This document shows positions 1 to 8,610 of a stretch of DNA of 62,721 nt, in pieces. The first letter of the stretch is position 1, and each line of letters starts with the position of its first letter. Below the pieces are notes generated by a model, which saw only the letters and a list, made by a program, of their open reading frames with translations, made no database searches and was not told the DNA's origin. Source of the stretch: Marivita sp. Its GTDB lineage: Bacteria > Pseudomonadota > Alphaproteobacteria > Rhodobacterales > Rhodobacteraceae. The position numbers and the translations under genes were made by a program. The stretch lies in assembly GCF_020055675.1 (NCBI RefSeq), contig NZ_JAIPUS010000017.1:1-62721 (forward strand). Reading direction: 5' to 3'.

Positions 1-501
1 TTCTTCGACAATGTCGAGATCGCGCCGGAAAACCTGCTGGGCGGCGAAGAAGGTCAGGGCTTCTATCAGATGATGAAGCAATTGCCGCAGGAACGGCTCA
101 TCATCGGATGCGGCGCCGTGGGTGCGATGGAAGGCGCTGTTGCCCGCACCATCGCCTATTGCAAGGAACGCGAAGCTTTCGGCGGGCCGTTGACGCAGTT
201 CCAGAACACCCGCTTCAAACTGGCGGAATGCCAGACCAAGACCACCGTGGCGCGCGCCTTTCTGGATAATTGCATGGAAGAGCACCTGCGCGGAGACCTG
301 TCGGTCGAGAAAGCCGCGATGGCGAAATACTGGCTGTCGGACACGCAGGGCGAAGTGCTGGACGAATGTGTGCAGCTGCATGGCGGCTATGGCTACATGC
401 AGGAATACGCCGTCGCCGAGATGTGGGCCGATGCGCGCGTGCAGCGGATTTACGGCGGCACCAACGAGATCATGAAAGAGCTGATCGCGAGGGCGCTCTG
501 A
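1..501 (+). CDS. Acyl-CoA dehydrogenase, C-terminal part (cut by the window edge)
   Basis: The reading frame is open from the first base and ends with TGA at 499-501, so the true start lies outside the window. The 166 visible residues are the C-terminal four-helix domain of an acyl-CoA dehydrogenase, the flavoenzyme that makes the first double bond in fatty-acid beta-oxidation. Typical family stretches are ERLIIGCGAVGAMEGAV, CKEREAFGGPL, QLHGGYGYMQEY and the C-terminal RIYGGTNEIMKELIAR. In known members the C-terminal region carries residues near the FAD and the active site. GST, thiolase and hydratase/dehydrogenase genes follow on the same strand, which supports a role in acyl-CoA catabolism. 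Chain-length preference cannot be read from this fragment. Confidence 0.93.
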   Translation, partial: FFDNVEIAPENLLGGEEGQGFYQMMKQLPQERLIIGCGAVGAMEGAVARTIAYCKEREAFGGPLTQFQNTRFKLAECQTKTTVARAFLDNCMEEHLRGDLSVEKAAMAKYWLSDTQGEVLDECVQLHGGYGYMQEYAVAEMWADARVQRIYGGTNEIMKELIARAL

Positions 502-547
502 TGCTGTCAGCCATTGCGCAAACAACAGGTTCGGGATGCCTCCGGCG

Positions 548-569
548 GGAGTTTATCCGGCAAGATGAA
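548..569 (-). repeat. Dispersed intergenic box, copy A
   Basis: On the minus strand this reads TTCATCTTGCCGGATAAA then CTCC. The CCGG inside the box (557-560) can pair with a second CCGG at 542-545. This copy is followed on its own strand by CTCC-CGCC-GGAG, the same tail as copy E. It lies 46 bases after the acyl-CoA dehydrogenase stop codon. Confidence 0.7.
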
Positions 570-734
570 GGAGCGCGGCAAGCTCCACCCCGCCGGTCGG
601 CCTCTTTACCACGCGGTGTCAGGCACTGTCGGCGGGGCTTCACCTTGCACATGGCTCAGCTCTCCAGCCTGCCATGCACCGCGTTGATACGCCAATTAAC
701 CTTAACGGAGGATGAAGAAGAAACGGGCTCCAGC

Positions 735-786
735 TTCATCTTGCCCGATAAACTCCACGGGGGGGGTGGGGGTGTGAAACCCCCAC
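735..786 (+). repeat. Dispersed intergenic box, copy B, with hairpin
   Basis: The box is 735-756 (TTCATCTTGCCCGATAAA then CTCC). Here the internal arm is CCCG (744-747) and the downstream arm is CGGG (758-761), the complementary change relative to copies A, C and E. A GC-rich hairpin follows at 766-786, with an 8-base stem GTGGGGGT pairing to ACCCCCAC-type sequence and a 5-base loop. There is no T-run after the stem, so a classical terminator is not claimed. Confidence 0.7.
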
Positions 787-824
787 ATCGTCCCTCGACA
801 TTTTCACAACAGGAGACTTCGCCC

Positions 825-1463
825 ATGACCATGCACCTCTATTGCTTCGGCGAAAGCGGACATTCCTACAAAGCCGCGCTCGCGCTTGAACTTGGGGGGA
901 TGGATTGGACCCCCTTGAAAGTCGATTTCTTTGGGGGCGAGACGCGCAGTTCGGACTATCGTGCCAAGGTGAACGAAATGGGCGAAGCACCGGTGCTGGT
1001 GGATGGCGACGTCACGCTGTCACAATCAGGTGTGATCCAGACCTACCTGTCTGACACATACGGCAAGTACGGTGGCAAGGACGCGATGGAGCGGCTCGAG
1101 ATCCTGCGCTGGATTCTCTGGGACAACCAGAAATTCAGCGGCACCTCCGGCGCCTTGCGCTTCCTCATGAACTTCCTGCCCGAAGACAAACGACCAGCCG
1201 AAGTGATTGGCTTCATGCAAGGCCGGATGAAATCGGCCTACGGGGTACTTGACGCGCATCTGGCGGGCCGTGACTGGATTGTCGGGGATGCTGTCACCAA
1301 CGCAGACTTAAGCTGCTGCGGTTATCTCTATTATCCAGAACCCTTCGGATTTGACCGTGCCGACTGGCCCAATATCGACCGGTGGATGTCCAACATCCAA
1401 GCCCTGCCCGGCTGGAAACACCCTTATGACCTGATGCCCGGATCCCCTTCGGACCGGGCCTGA
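825..1463 (+). CDS. Glutathione S-transferase family protein
   Basis: This 212-residue protein has GST architecture: an N-terminal thioredoxin-like half (MTMHLYCFGESGHSYKAALA; NEMGEAPVLVDGD, with the conserved cis-Pro; LSQSGVIQTYLSDTYG, with the Ser that contacts the gamma-glutamyl group) and an all-helical C-terminal half (WIVGDAVTNADLSCCGYLYY, matching the N-capping box). The frame is open much further upstream, but AGGAG at 811-815 sits nine bases before ATG 825 and homology begins there. The stop codon is 13 bases before the thiolase start, so it is probably translated from the beta-oxidation mRNA. Its substrate is unknown. Scavenging of reactive acyl-CoA breakdown products would fit the context but is inference. 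Confidence 0.88.
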   Translation: MTMHLYCFGESGHSYKAALALELGGMDWTPLKVDFFGGETRSSDYRAKVNEMGEAPVLVDGDVTLSQSGVIQTYLSDTYGKYGGKDAMERLEILRWILWDNQKFSGTSGALRFLMNFLPEDKRPAEVIGFMQGRMKSAYGVLDAHLAGRDWIVGDAVTNADLSCCGYLYYPEPFGFDRADWPNIDRWMSNIQALPGWKHPYDLMPGSPSDRA

Positions 1464-1476
1464 GACGGAGAGCCGA

Positions 1477-2688
1477 ATGACTGACGTATATATCTACGAC
1501 GCCCTGCGTACCCCGCGGGGCAAGGGCCGCAAGGACGGCAGCCTGCACGAGGTGACGAGTCTGCGCCTGTCCGCACAGGTGCTGAATGCCGTCAGGGAGC
1601 GCAACGGGCTGGAGGGTCACGCGGTCGAGGATGTGATCTGGGGCAATGTCACCCAGGTGGGCGAACAGGGCGGCTGCCTTGCGCGCACCGCCGTGCTGGC
1701 CTCGGACCTGGACCAGTCGATCCCCGGCCTTGCGATCAACCGGTTCTGTGCCTCCGGCATGGAGGCCGTCAACCTTGCCGCGAACCAGCTGCGCGGTGGT
1801 GCTGGAGACGGCTATATCGCCGGTGGCGTGGAAATGATGGGCCGGGTGGCCATGGGCAGCGACGGGGCGGCGATCGCGGTTGATCCGAGCGTCGCGATGG
1901 AGAGCTATTTCGTCCCGCAGGGCATTTCGGCCGACATCATCGCCACCGAGTACGGATTTTCCCGCGAAGACGCCGACAGCCTTGCCGTGGAAAGCCAGCG
2001 CCGGGCCGCGGCGGCATGGGAAGATCAGCGCTTTGCCAAATCGATTATTCCCGTGCGCGACCAGAACGGCCTGACGATCCTGGATCGGGACGAACACATG
2101 CGCCCCGGCACCGACCTGCCGTCGCTTGGCGCGCTCGATCCCTCGTTCAAGCAGATGGGCGAGGCGATGCCGGGCTTCGATGCGGTGGCGCTGATGAAAT
2201 ACCCGCATCTGGAGCGGATCAACCACATCCACCACGCGGGCAATTCTTCGGGCATCGTCGATGGGGCCGCGGGTGTGCTGATCGGCAACAAGGCATTTGG
2301 CGAAAAATGGGGCCTGAAGCCCCGCGCCCGGATCAAGGCCACCGCCAAGATCGGCACCGATCCGACCATCATGCTGACCGGGCCGGTGCCGGTGACGGAA
2401 AAGATCCTTGCCGACAGCGGCATGAGCATCAGTGACATCGACCTGTTCGAGGTGAACGAGGCCTTCGCAAGCGTGGTCCTGCGTTTCATGCAGGCGTTCG
2501 ATGTCGATGCGGACCGGGTCAACGTCAACGGCGGCGCCATTGCGATGGGGCATCCGCTGGGGGCGACCGGCGCGATCATCATCGGCACGCTGCTTGACGA
2601 GCTGGAGCGCAGCGGCAAGGGCACCGGGCTTGCCACGCTGTGCATCGCGTCGGGCATGGGTGCGGCAACCATCATCGAGCGCGTGTGA
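1477..2688 (+). CDS. fadA: Acetyl-CoA C-acyltransferase (thiolase)
   Basis: The 403-residue protein is a thiolase that cleaves 3-ketoacyl-CoA to acetyl-CoA and a shortened acyl-CoA, the last step of beta-oxidation. The nucleophilic cysteine is in NRFCASGMEAV near residue 89, the catalytic His in GGAIAMGHPLGATGA, and the second Cys in LCIASGMGAA near the C-terminus. The N-terminus VYIYDALRTPRGKGRKDGSL is characteristic. The start at 1477 has GGAG at 1467-1470. The gene is followed within 20 bases by the hydratase/dehydrogenase gene, giving a two-subunit trifunctional-type pair. The symbol follows that pairing; an acetoacetyl-CoA thiolase is less likely. Confidence 0.93.
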   Translation: MTDVYIYDALRTPRGKGRKDGSLHEVTSLRLSAQVLNAVRERNGLEGHAVEDVIWGNVTQVGEQGGCLARTAVLASDLDQSIPGLAINRFCASGMEAVNLAANQLRGGAGDGYIAGGVEMMGRVAMGSDGAAIAVDPSVAMESYFVPQGISADIIATEYGFSREDADSLAVESQRRAAAAWEDQRFAKSIIPVRDQNGLTILDRDEHMRPGTDLPSLGALDPSFKQMGEAMPGFDAVALMKYPHLERINHIHHAGNSSGIVDGAAGVLIGNKAFGEKWGLKPRARIKATAKIGTDPTIMLTGPVPVTEKILADSGMSISDIDLFEVNEAFASVVLRFMQAFDVDADRVNVNGGAIAMGHPLGATGAIIIGTLLDELERSGKGTGLATLCIASGMGAATIIERV

Positions 2689-2705
2689 TCGGAAGGATTA
2701 TGACC

Positions 2706-4892
2706 ATGACAGACTTCACAATGACCACCGACGCCGATGGCATCGCGACGCTCACCTGGGACGTTCCGGAAAAATCGATGAACGTGCTGAGCTTTGAGGG
2801 GCTCGAAACCCTCAGCGACCTGATGGAGCACGCGCTGGCGGATGACGCCGTCACGGGCATCATCATCACCAGCGGCAAGCCGGATTTCGCGGCGGGCATG
2901 GACCTCAACGTGCTGGCCACGCTGAAAGAGGCCGGGGCCGAGGCGGTGTTCGACGGCATCATGAAAATGCACGGCGTGCTGCGCAAGATCGAACGCGCGG
3001 GCATGGATGCCAAGACCAACAAGGGCGGCAAGCCGGTGGCGGCGGTACTTCCGGGCACGGCGCTTGGCATCGGGCTGGAGATTCCGCTGGCCTGTCACCG
3101 CATCTTTGCCGCCGACAATCCCAAGGCCAAGATCGGCCTGCCGGAGATCATGGTCGGCATCTTCCCCGGTGCGGGCGGCACAACCCGCGTGGCGCGCAAG
3201 ATGGGGGCGATGGCGGCCTCGCCCTTCCTGCTGGAAGGCAGGCTGTCCGATCCGGCCAAAGCCAAGGCCGCGGGCCTGATCGACGAGGTCGCCGATGATC
3301 CGATGGCGGCGGCGCGCGACTGGGTGCTGAACGCCAAGGATGCCGATCTGATCAAGCCGTGGGATGCCAAGGGCTACAAGATGCCCGGCGGCGCGCCCTA
3401 TCATCCGGCGGGGTTCATGACATTCGTCGGTGCCTCGGCAATGGTCAACGGCAAGACCAAGGGTGTCTACCCAGCGGCCAAGGCGCTGCTGAGCGCGGTC
3501 TATGAAGGTGCGCTTGTGCCGTTTGACACCGCGCTCAAGATCGAGGCGCGCTGGTTCACCAACATCATCATGAACCCGTCTTCCGGCGCGATGATCCGGT
3601 CGCTGTTTGTCAACAAGCAGGCGCTTGAAAAAGGCGCAGTGCGGCCCGACGGGATCGACGATCAGAAGGTTCGCAAAGTGGGCGTTCTTGGTGCCGGCAT
3701 GATGGGCGCGGGCATCGCGCTGGTGTCGGCGCAGGCCGGGATCGAGGTGGTACTTCTGGACCGGGATCAGGCAGCGGCGGACAAGGGCAAAGCCTATTCT
3801 GCCGATTACGCGGCCAAGGGGGTATCACGCAAGAAGATCACGCAGGACAAGGCCGATGCGATGCTGGCGCGGATCAAGGCGACAAACGATTACGCTGTCT
3901 TGGCAGGCTGTGACATGGTCGTCGAAGCGGTGTTCGAAGACCCCAAGATCAAGGCCGAGGTCACGGCACAGGTCGAGAAGGTTGTGCGCGAAGATTGCAT
4001 CTTTGCCACCAACACCTCGACCCTGCCGATCACCGATCTGGCCAAGGCCAGCCAGCGCCCGGAACAGTTCATCGGCATTCACTTCTTCAGCCCGGTAGAA
4101 AAGATGATGCTGGTCGAGATCATCAAGGGCAAGGCAACCGGCGACCGTGCCGTCGCCAAAGCCCTCGATTTCGTGCGCCAGATCAAGAAGACGCCGATTG
4201 TCGTCAATGACGCGCGGTTCTTCTATGCCAATCGCTGCATCATCCCCTATATCAACGAAGGCATCCGGATGGTGAAGGAAGGCGTTGCCCCCGCCCTGAT
4301 CGAGAACGCCGCCAAGATGGTCGGCATGCCGCTGGGTCCGTTGCAGCTTGTCGATGAAACCTCGATTGATCTGGGGGCCAAGATCGCCCGTGCCACCAAG
4401 GCGGCAATGGGCGATGCCTATCCGGATGGCGAGGTGGACGAGGTGATCTTCTGGATGGAGGATCAGGGCCGTCTGGGCCGCAAGGCCAAGGCGGGGTTCT
4501 ACGACTATGACGACAAGGGCAAGCGGCAGGGACTGTCGGACGTTGTGATGCGACGATACCCGCAATCGGAAAACCAGCCCGATCTGATCGACGTCCAGCA
4601 CAGGCTTTTGTTCACACAATCGCTCGAAGCGGTGCGCGCCCTGGAAGACGGGGTCCTGATGGACATCCGCGAAGGCGATGTCGGCGCAATCCTTGGCTGG
4701 GGCTTTGCGCCGTGGTCAGGCGGCCCGCTGTCATGGCTCGACATGCTGGGCGCGGAATATGCCGCGCATCGCTGCGATGAGCTGGTCGCGGCCCATGGTG
4801 ACCGTTTTGCCTGCCCCGACCTGCTGCGCGAGATGGCGGCGAAAGGCCAGAGCTTCTATGGTCGGTTCGCACCAGCCGCGTCTGCGGCCTGA
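2706..4892 (+). CDS. fadB: 3-hydroxyacyl-CoA dehydrogenase / enoyl-CoA hydratase (FadB/FadJ type)
   Basis: This 728-residue bifunctional enzyme catalyses hydration of enoyl-CoA and NAD-dependent oxidation of 3-hydroxyacyl-CoA. The N-terminal crotonase domain shows DFAAGMDLN (oxyanion-hole region) and two glutamates in LGIGLEIPLACH and GLPEIMVGIFPGAGGTTR. From about residue 325 an NAD-binding fold starts with GVLGAGMMGAGIALVSAQAG. IGIHFFSPVEKM carries the catalytic His, and two C-terminal 3HCDH helical domains follow. Two in-frame ATGs exist, at 2700 and 2706. GGAAGG at 2691-2696 is nine bases from the second, which is preferred. Together with the thiolase it forms the core of the beta-oxidation complex. 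Confidence 0.94.
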   Translation: MTDFTMTTDADGIATLTWDVPEKSMNVLSFEGLETLSDLMEHALADDAVTGIIITSGKPDFAAGMDLNVLATLKEAGAEAVFDGIMKMHGVLRKIERAGMDAKTNKGGKPVAAVLPGTALGIGLEIPLACHRIFAADNPKAKIGLPEIMVGIFPGAGGTTRVARKMGAMAASPFLLEGRLSDPAKAKAAGLIDEVADDPMAAARDWVLNAKDADLIKPWDAKGYKMPGGAPYHPAGFMTFVGASAMVNGKTKGVYPAAKALLSAVYEGALVPFDTALKIEARWFTNIIMNPSSGAMIRSLFVNKQALEKGAVRPDGIDDQKVRKVGVLGAGMMGAGIALVSAQAGIEVVLLDRDQAAADKGKAYSADYAAKGVSRKKITQDKADAMLARIKATNDYAVLAGCDMVVEAVFEDPKIKAEVTAQVEKVVREDCIFATNTSTLPITDLAKASQRPEQFIGIHFFSPVEKMMLVEIIKGKATGDRAVAKALDFVRQIKKTPIVVNDARFFYANRCIIPYINEGIRMVKEGVAPALIENAAKMVGMPLGPLQLVDETSIDLGAKIARATKAAMGDAYPDGEVDEVIFWMEDQGRLGRKAKAGFYDYDDKGKRQGLSDVVMRRYPQSENQPDLIDVQHRLLFTQSLEAVRALEDGVLMDIREGDVGAILGWGFAPWSGGPLSWLDMLGAEYAAHRCDELVAAHGDRFACPDLLREMAAKGQSFYGRFAPAASAA

Positions 4893-5182
4893 ACACCGCG
4901 CAGTCCGGCGGGACAGAGCGCTTGCCAGACATTCGGTGCGCCCCCGGCAAGGTCCGGGGCGCAGCCGTCGCGCCAGCTTGGGCCCCCTGCTCTGCCCGAG
5001 GCGCGGCAAAACGGTCGATCCGGCCGATCCGGGGCCGTCGTGCACCAAGCATCCGCACTGCGACCCAACGGGCTTGGCGCGCATCCCGCGGCTTTGGTCC
5101 ATTGCCGCATGGCAGCAATACGCGCCGGGTCTGCCGGGTCCGGACCTAGAGAGCGGGCAGAGATCACCTGCGCGCCGACACG

Positions 5183-5833
5183 TCACTCACCGAACCGATA
5201 TCCAAATTGCGCGATGTCTCGGGCGCACATATCGGCCACGATCTGCGCGGTTCGGTCGGTGTAGGCCCGGCGGTAATCCTTCGGCCGGGCCGAGGAATTG
5301 GCGTGCGGCACGTCAAGCGCAAAGCCCAGGTGCCGCTCCAGCGGTGCCAGATCCTCTGGCAATGCCTCAAGCCGGATGTAGGCTGACGCCCGGTTGATGC
5401 CCGTTGCGTCGGTCACGTAACTGGCGGCAGGCGAGGCATGCATCGCGCCATATGTGCCGGGGTGCTGCACGAAATCCGCAAAGCTCAGCGCCTTGGCCAA
5501 CCTCACAGCCGGATGGTCAAAACTCTGTGTGCGCAGCCAGTGATAATAGCTGACCAACCGGTCCCAAGGATTGCGCACCAGGGTGAACACGAACATCTGT
5601 TCCAGCTTTCCAGGCGGCAGAACCCCGTCGATATCCGCCAGCGTACTGTGTTTCCATAGCCGCCCCTGCGCGGCAAGCTTCCTGACCCGCCCCTTGCGCC
5701 GGATCGCCTTGGGCGTGTCGCCGATCAGGATGTCGTCGCGATGCGCGCGCGCCTCCAGCGCGAGGGCCAAGGACGTCCCGCCGGTCTTGGGGATGTGTAC
5801 GAAGATGAAATTCCGTCCGGGCGAGATGATCAT
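5183..5833 (-). CDS. Sulfotransferase family 2 domain protein
   Basis: The 216-residue protein resembles PAPS-dependent sulfotransferases. FVHIPKTGGTSLA near residues 11-23 is the 5'-phosphosulfate loop, and FTLVRNPWDRLVSYYHW is the 3'-phosphate-binding element. The frame is open to 5935, but homology starts at MIISPGRNFIF, so the ATG at 5833 is chosen; neither start has a clear ribosome site. In the Rhodobacterales such proteins are often orphan genes thought to act on glycans or other surface polymers. No polysaccharide gene is nearby, so the acceptor is unknown. The 290 bases between it and the upstream beta-oxidation gene show no gene. Confidence 0.8.
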   Translation of the reverse strand: MIISPGRNFIFVHIPKTGGTSLALALEARAHRDDILIGDTPKAIRRKGRVRKLAAQGRLWKHSTLADIDGVLPPGKLEQMFVFTLVRNPWDRLVSYYHWLRTQSFDHPAVRLAKALSFADFVQHPGTYGAMHASPAASYVTDATGINRASAYIRLEALPEDLAPLERHLGFALDVPHANSSARPKDYRRAYTDRTAQIVADMCARDIAQFGYRFGE

Positions 5834-5984
5834 GCGCCAGAGGTGCCACCGGGCCGGTGCCAAGGCAAGGATTTGCTTTTGCCAAAGCGAGATCGCTGCG
5901 CCATGTCCACTTCTCGTGCCGGCGATCTGGTGCATTGTCCGGGAAGAGTGCCGGGAACGAGCCGGACGCGACCGTTCGCCGGGG

Positions 5985-6290
5985 TCACTCGAGTCCAGAT
6001 ATTTCGTAATCCCGAGGAATGCCTGCCGTTGCCGTCCACCATGGTGAAGCTCGCGTTCGTTGCTGGTGAAATTCGAAGGCCTCTTTGTCGAAGAAGCATT
6101 CCTCCACGTGCCAGATCAGAGGGTTATCCGACTGAACGACAGTGAAAGAAATGCAGCCGGGTTCGGCTGTCGTGAGGCGGATATGCTCGGGAAGATGAGT
6201 TTGCAAGATCTCGGCATCGCCCACCGATCCGCAAATTAGTCGTCCCATCAGACGCACGTACCCGGCATTCGAAGTCATCTTGTCAGCCAT
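5985..6290 (-). CDS. Antibiotic biosynthesis monooxygenase (ABM) domain protein
   Basis: The predicted 101-residue protein has the small ferredoxin-like ABM fold: an initial strand YVRLMGRLICG, a helix with HLPEHIRLTTAEPGCISF, then a strand pair around WHVEECFFDKEAFEFHQQR. ABM proteins include quinol monooxygenases and heme-degrading enzymes, but many have no known substrate. The ATG at 6290 fits the domain boundary; an upstream start at 6368 would add residues with no domain match. It is a single gene read away from the 6502 gene, sharing a divergent promoter region. Function beyond the domain cannot be assigned. Confidence 0.65.
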   Translation of the reverse strand: MADKMTSNAGYVRLMGRLICGSVGDAEILQTHLPEHIRLTTAEPGCISFTVVQSDNPLIWHVEECFFDKEAFEFHQQRTRASPWWTATAGIPRDYEISGLE

Positions 6291-6501
6291 TTGAAGACAT
6301 TTTTCGAAGTGTAGGTTGCTTGATGGCGGGATGGCAAGCGTCGGCAATGGTCCGCAAAGCCGGCACACATCCGTTTCAGGATTTCAAAGAGACCCGCCAG
6401 ACCCGAGGCAGGGCGCGCCTCGGCGCGCGCGCTTTGCTGCATTGCGCGACATCCCGTGCGGGTGTACTCTTTTGGCCAATCAATGAGGCAGAGCAGCCCG
6501 C

Positions 6502-7527
6502 ATGACCGCTTTGAAGGAATTTCAACGGCTCGAGGCCGAAGCTGTATGGCGTGCGACGCCCACAGACCAGCGCAAGGATGTGATCGTGTCGTTGGGAGAT
6601 GCCTCCTTGACGATCCTGGATCTGCGGGAAAACGTGCTGGCACATTGGTCGGTCGCGGCGGTGGTGCGGGCCAACAAGGGTCAGCGCCCCGCGATCTACC
6701 ATCCCGATGGCGATCCCGGCGAAACGCTCGAATTCGGCGAAGACGGCGCACAGATGATCGACGCCATCGAGACAATCCGCGCCGCCATCGAGAGGAGCCG
6801 CGCCAAGCCGGGCAAGCTGCGCCTCTGGATCACCGGGACAATCGCGGCCGCGATTGTGGCCGGGATCCTGTTCTGGCTCCCGGATGCGCTGTTGCGCCAC
6901 ACCGTGAAGGTGGTGCCGGCTGTCAAACGGGTCGAGATCGGCAATGCGCTTCTGGCGCGGGTCACGCGCATCTCGGGGCAGCCCTGCATGACACGCGACG
7001 CGCGCGAGCCTCTCAGTCGGCTGGCCTCGCGCGTGCTTGGACCGGCGCAGCGGGGATCGCTCGTGGTGCTGCCGGGCGGCGTGGTGCAGACGGCGCATTT
7101 GCCGGGGGGGCGCATCCTGCTGAACCGATCCCTGATCGAGGACCCGGAAGACCCCGAGGTGCCGGCCGGATATATCCTGACCGAACGCCTGCGCTCTCAA
7201 AGCCAGGACCCGCTCGAGAAAATGTTGATCCAGACCGGTCTTTGGTCGAGCCTGCGCCTGTTGACCACCGGAGAGATGTCCACGGACGATCTGGACCGCT
7301 ACAGCGAACACCTGTTGGCCCAACCCGCCGCGCCGCTTCCTGTGGAGACGATGCTTTCCGCCTTTGCCGCGGCCGAGCTGCGCAGCACGCCATATGCCTA
7401 TTCCGTTGATATCACGGGCGAAAGCACCCTGCCTCTCATCGAAGCCGATCCAATGTCCGGAAGATCACCGCGCCCTGTGCTGAGCGATGCGGACTGGCTC
7501 CGCCTTCAGGGCATCTGCGGCGCCTGA
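6502..7527 (+). CDS. Membrane-anchored protein resembling a degenerate M48 peptidase
   Basis: The 341-residue protein has one clear transmembrane segment (about residues 109-127). Its N-terminal part (about 28-90) looks beta-rich. The C-terminal part is likely outside the membrane and carries TAHLPGGRILLNRSLIEDP at about 198-215. That matches the M48 stretch preceding the zinc helix (A..LPGG.I.....L), but the expected HExxH is replaced by GYILTER at 223-229. If the relationship is right, the protein cannot bind zinc in the usual way and would be a pseudo-peptidase. The stop codon abuts the stop of the convergent gene with no base between. The M48 link is inference; otherwise it is a conserved-looking hypothetical. 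Confidence 0.6.
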   Translation: MTALKEFQRLEAEAVWRATPTDQRKDVIVSLGDASLTILDLRENVLAHWSVAAVVRANKGQRPAIYHPDGDPGETLEFGEDGAQMIDAIETIRAAIERSRAKPGKLRLWITGTIAAAIVAGILFWLPDALLRHTVKVVPAVKRVEIGNALLARVTRISGQPCMTRDAREPLSRLASRVLGPAQRGSLVVLPGGVVQTAHLPGGRILLNRSLIEDPEDPEVPAGYILTERLRSQSQDPLEKMLIQTGLWSSLRLLTTGEMSTDDLDRYSEHLLAQPAAPLPVETMLSAFAAAELRSTPYAYSVDITGESTLPLIEADPMSGRSPRPVLSDADWLRLQGICGA

Positions 7528-8181
7528 TCAGTGGCCGGGACCTTTGCCGCGGCCAACGATCTTGGGCGTCCGGATATCCTGCGGCACGGTGAGCGATCTG
7601 CGCGGGACGGTATTGCTCAGGACCTGCTGCGTGGCGCGATGGCCCTCGCGGGTCATGTGGGCGCGATGCGGGTTCAGGCGGTCATCCTCCCAGGCGCGTT
7701 TATAGCCCTTGGGCATCGGCGGCAGAGTGTCGCCCTGCGCATCATGGACATGTTTCGGCACGATCCTCTCGGCGGTCGCGCGCCGCTGTGGCTGGGCCTT
7801 GTCGCCCCGCTGCGACGCGCTGCGCGGTCGGGCTTTCGGGGACGCCGGCTGCTGCGGCGTGATGATCACCGGCTCTTCCTGCGCGACCTCGACCGGCTCT
7901 GCCTGTGCGGCGTTCTCCGGCTCCTGGCGCGCGAAGGTCGGGGTCTGGCCGCAAACAACTTCGCGCTGCCGCGACACGCGCGGAACCCAATTCACCGCAC
8001 CATCGACGCCAGCCCGGACATAGACACAGCCCCGGCTGTCCACGAACTGACGTCCCTCGAACGTCGACGGCGGATATTCCGCAGGCGGACCAACCGCGGT
8101 TCCATTCTGCGCCGATACATCTGCACCCAGCGTCACCAATGCGGCGGCAGCAATCGCGGCCGCCAAAAAATCTCTACTCAT
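7528..8181 (-). CDS. Secreted hypothetical protein
   Basis: This 217-residue protein begins with a likely cleavable signal peptide ([19 protein letters not shown] then ADVSAQ). A short conserved-looking domain follows, with two cysteines ([20 protein letters not shown] and REVVCGQTP) that could form a disulfide in the periplasm. The rest is low-complexity, rich in Pro, Gln, Glu and Arg, and probably unstructured. The C-terminus is basic and ends [11 protein letters not shown]. No enzymatic motif is seen. It converges end to end with the 6502 gene. I do not recognise a named family and assign no function. Confidence 0.65.
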   Translation of the reverse strand: MSRDFLAAAIAAAALVTLGADVSAQNGTAVGPPAEYPPSTFEGRQFVDSRGCVYVRAGVDGAVNWVPRVSRQREVVCGQTPTFARQEPENAAQAEPVEVAQEEPVIITPQQPASPKARPRSASQRGDKAQPQRRATAERIVPKHVHDAQGDTLPPMPKGYKRAWEDDRLNPHRAHMTREGHRATQQVLSNTVPRRSLTVPQDIRTPKIVGRGKGPGH

Positions 8182-8309
8182 GTCTCTGTCCCCACAGGTC
8201 AGCGCCGAACCTGCCTGTCCGAAAATGCTGTGTAAAGGTCTATTTGGCGGCCTTAGGTATCAAACGCATCAAGCTACGGCGGGATGTGGAAGCAAGCCAT
8301 CGGGACTTG

Positions 8310-8579
8310 CTGCACGCGGGTTGGAATGTTGAGCGCGTCAACCACCCCGAAATCTACAGCGACCACGGCAAGCACACCAACATGGTTGAAAGCTAGGTCT
8401 CACACCTGCGCCGCATGGTGATGGGTCAGCACCACCACGTTAGCCCGCAATACCTTCACCAGGACGCAAACCACGCCGCATGGATGGAAGGAAACCGCCG
8501 CACCGACAACGGCACTCTGGCACACACGCTGGCAAGCAACGCCATAGGTTCACTGGTCAGCCGGACTTCGAACGTGTAG
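8310..8579 (+). pseudogene. IS1595-family (ISXO2-like) transposase remnant
   Basis: Only the C-terminal end of a transposase is recognisable. Reading frame 8310-8579 gives VNHPEIYSDHGKHTNMVES, then a TAG stop at 8394-8396, then LRRMVMGQHHHVSPQYLHQ and NHAAWMEGNRRTDNGTLA before TAG at 8577-8579. The H-T-x-x-x-E-S and G-x-H-x-x-V-S-x-x-Y-L pattern is that of ISXO2-like DDE transposases. The N-terminal and catalytic parts are missing upstream and one internal stop breaks the rest. I saw no terminal inverted repeats or target duplication. The family call rests on recall of motif order, not on an alignment. Confidence 0.6.
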
Positions 8580-8610
8580 TGGCAGCGGGCGGCGTAACGC
8601 CGAGCTATTG

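Larger units (their letters stand above)
502..824. other. Intergenic region with two inverted copies of the TTCATCTTGCC repeat
   Basis: No plausible gene is seen in these 323 bases. The stretch holds two oppositely oriented copies of the dispersed 22-base box (548-569 on minus, 735-756 on plus) and a strong hairpin at 766-786. It separates the acyl-CoA dehydrogenase from the GST gene, so the two may be only partly co-transcribed. A run of eight G at 759-766 leads into the hairpin. Confidence 0.6.

Noticed and set aside
2025-3404. Long minus-strand frame across thiolase and fadB
   Set aside because: It spans two well-supported plus-strand genes and has only composition-driven sequence.
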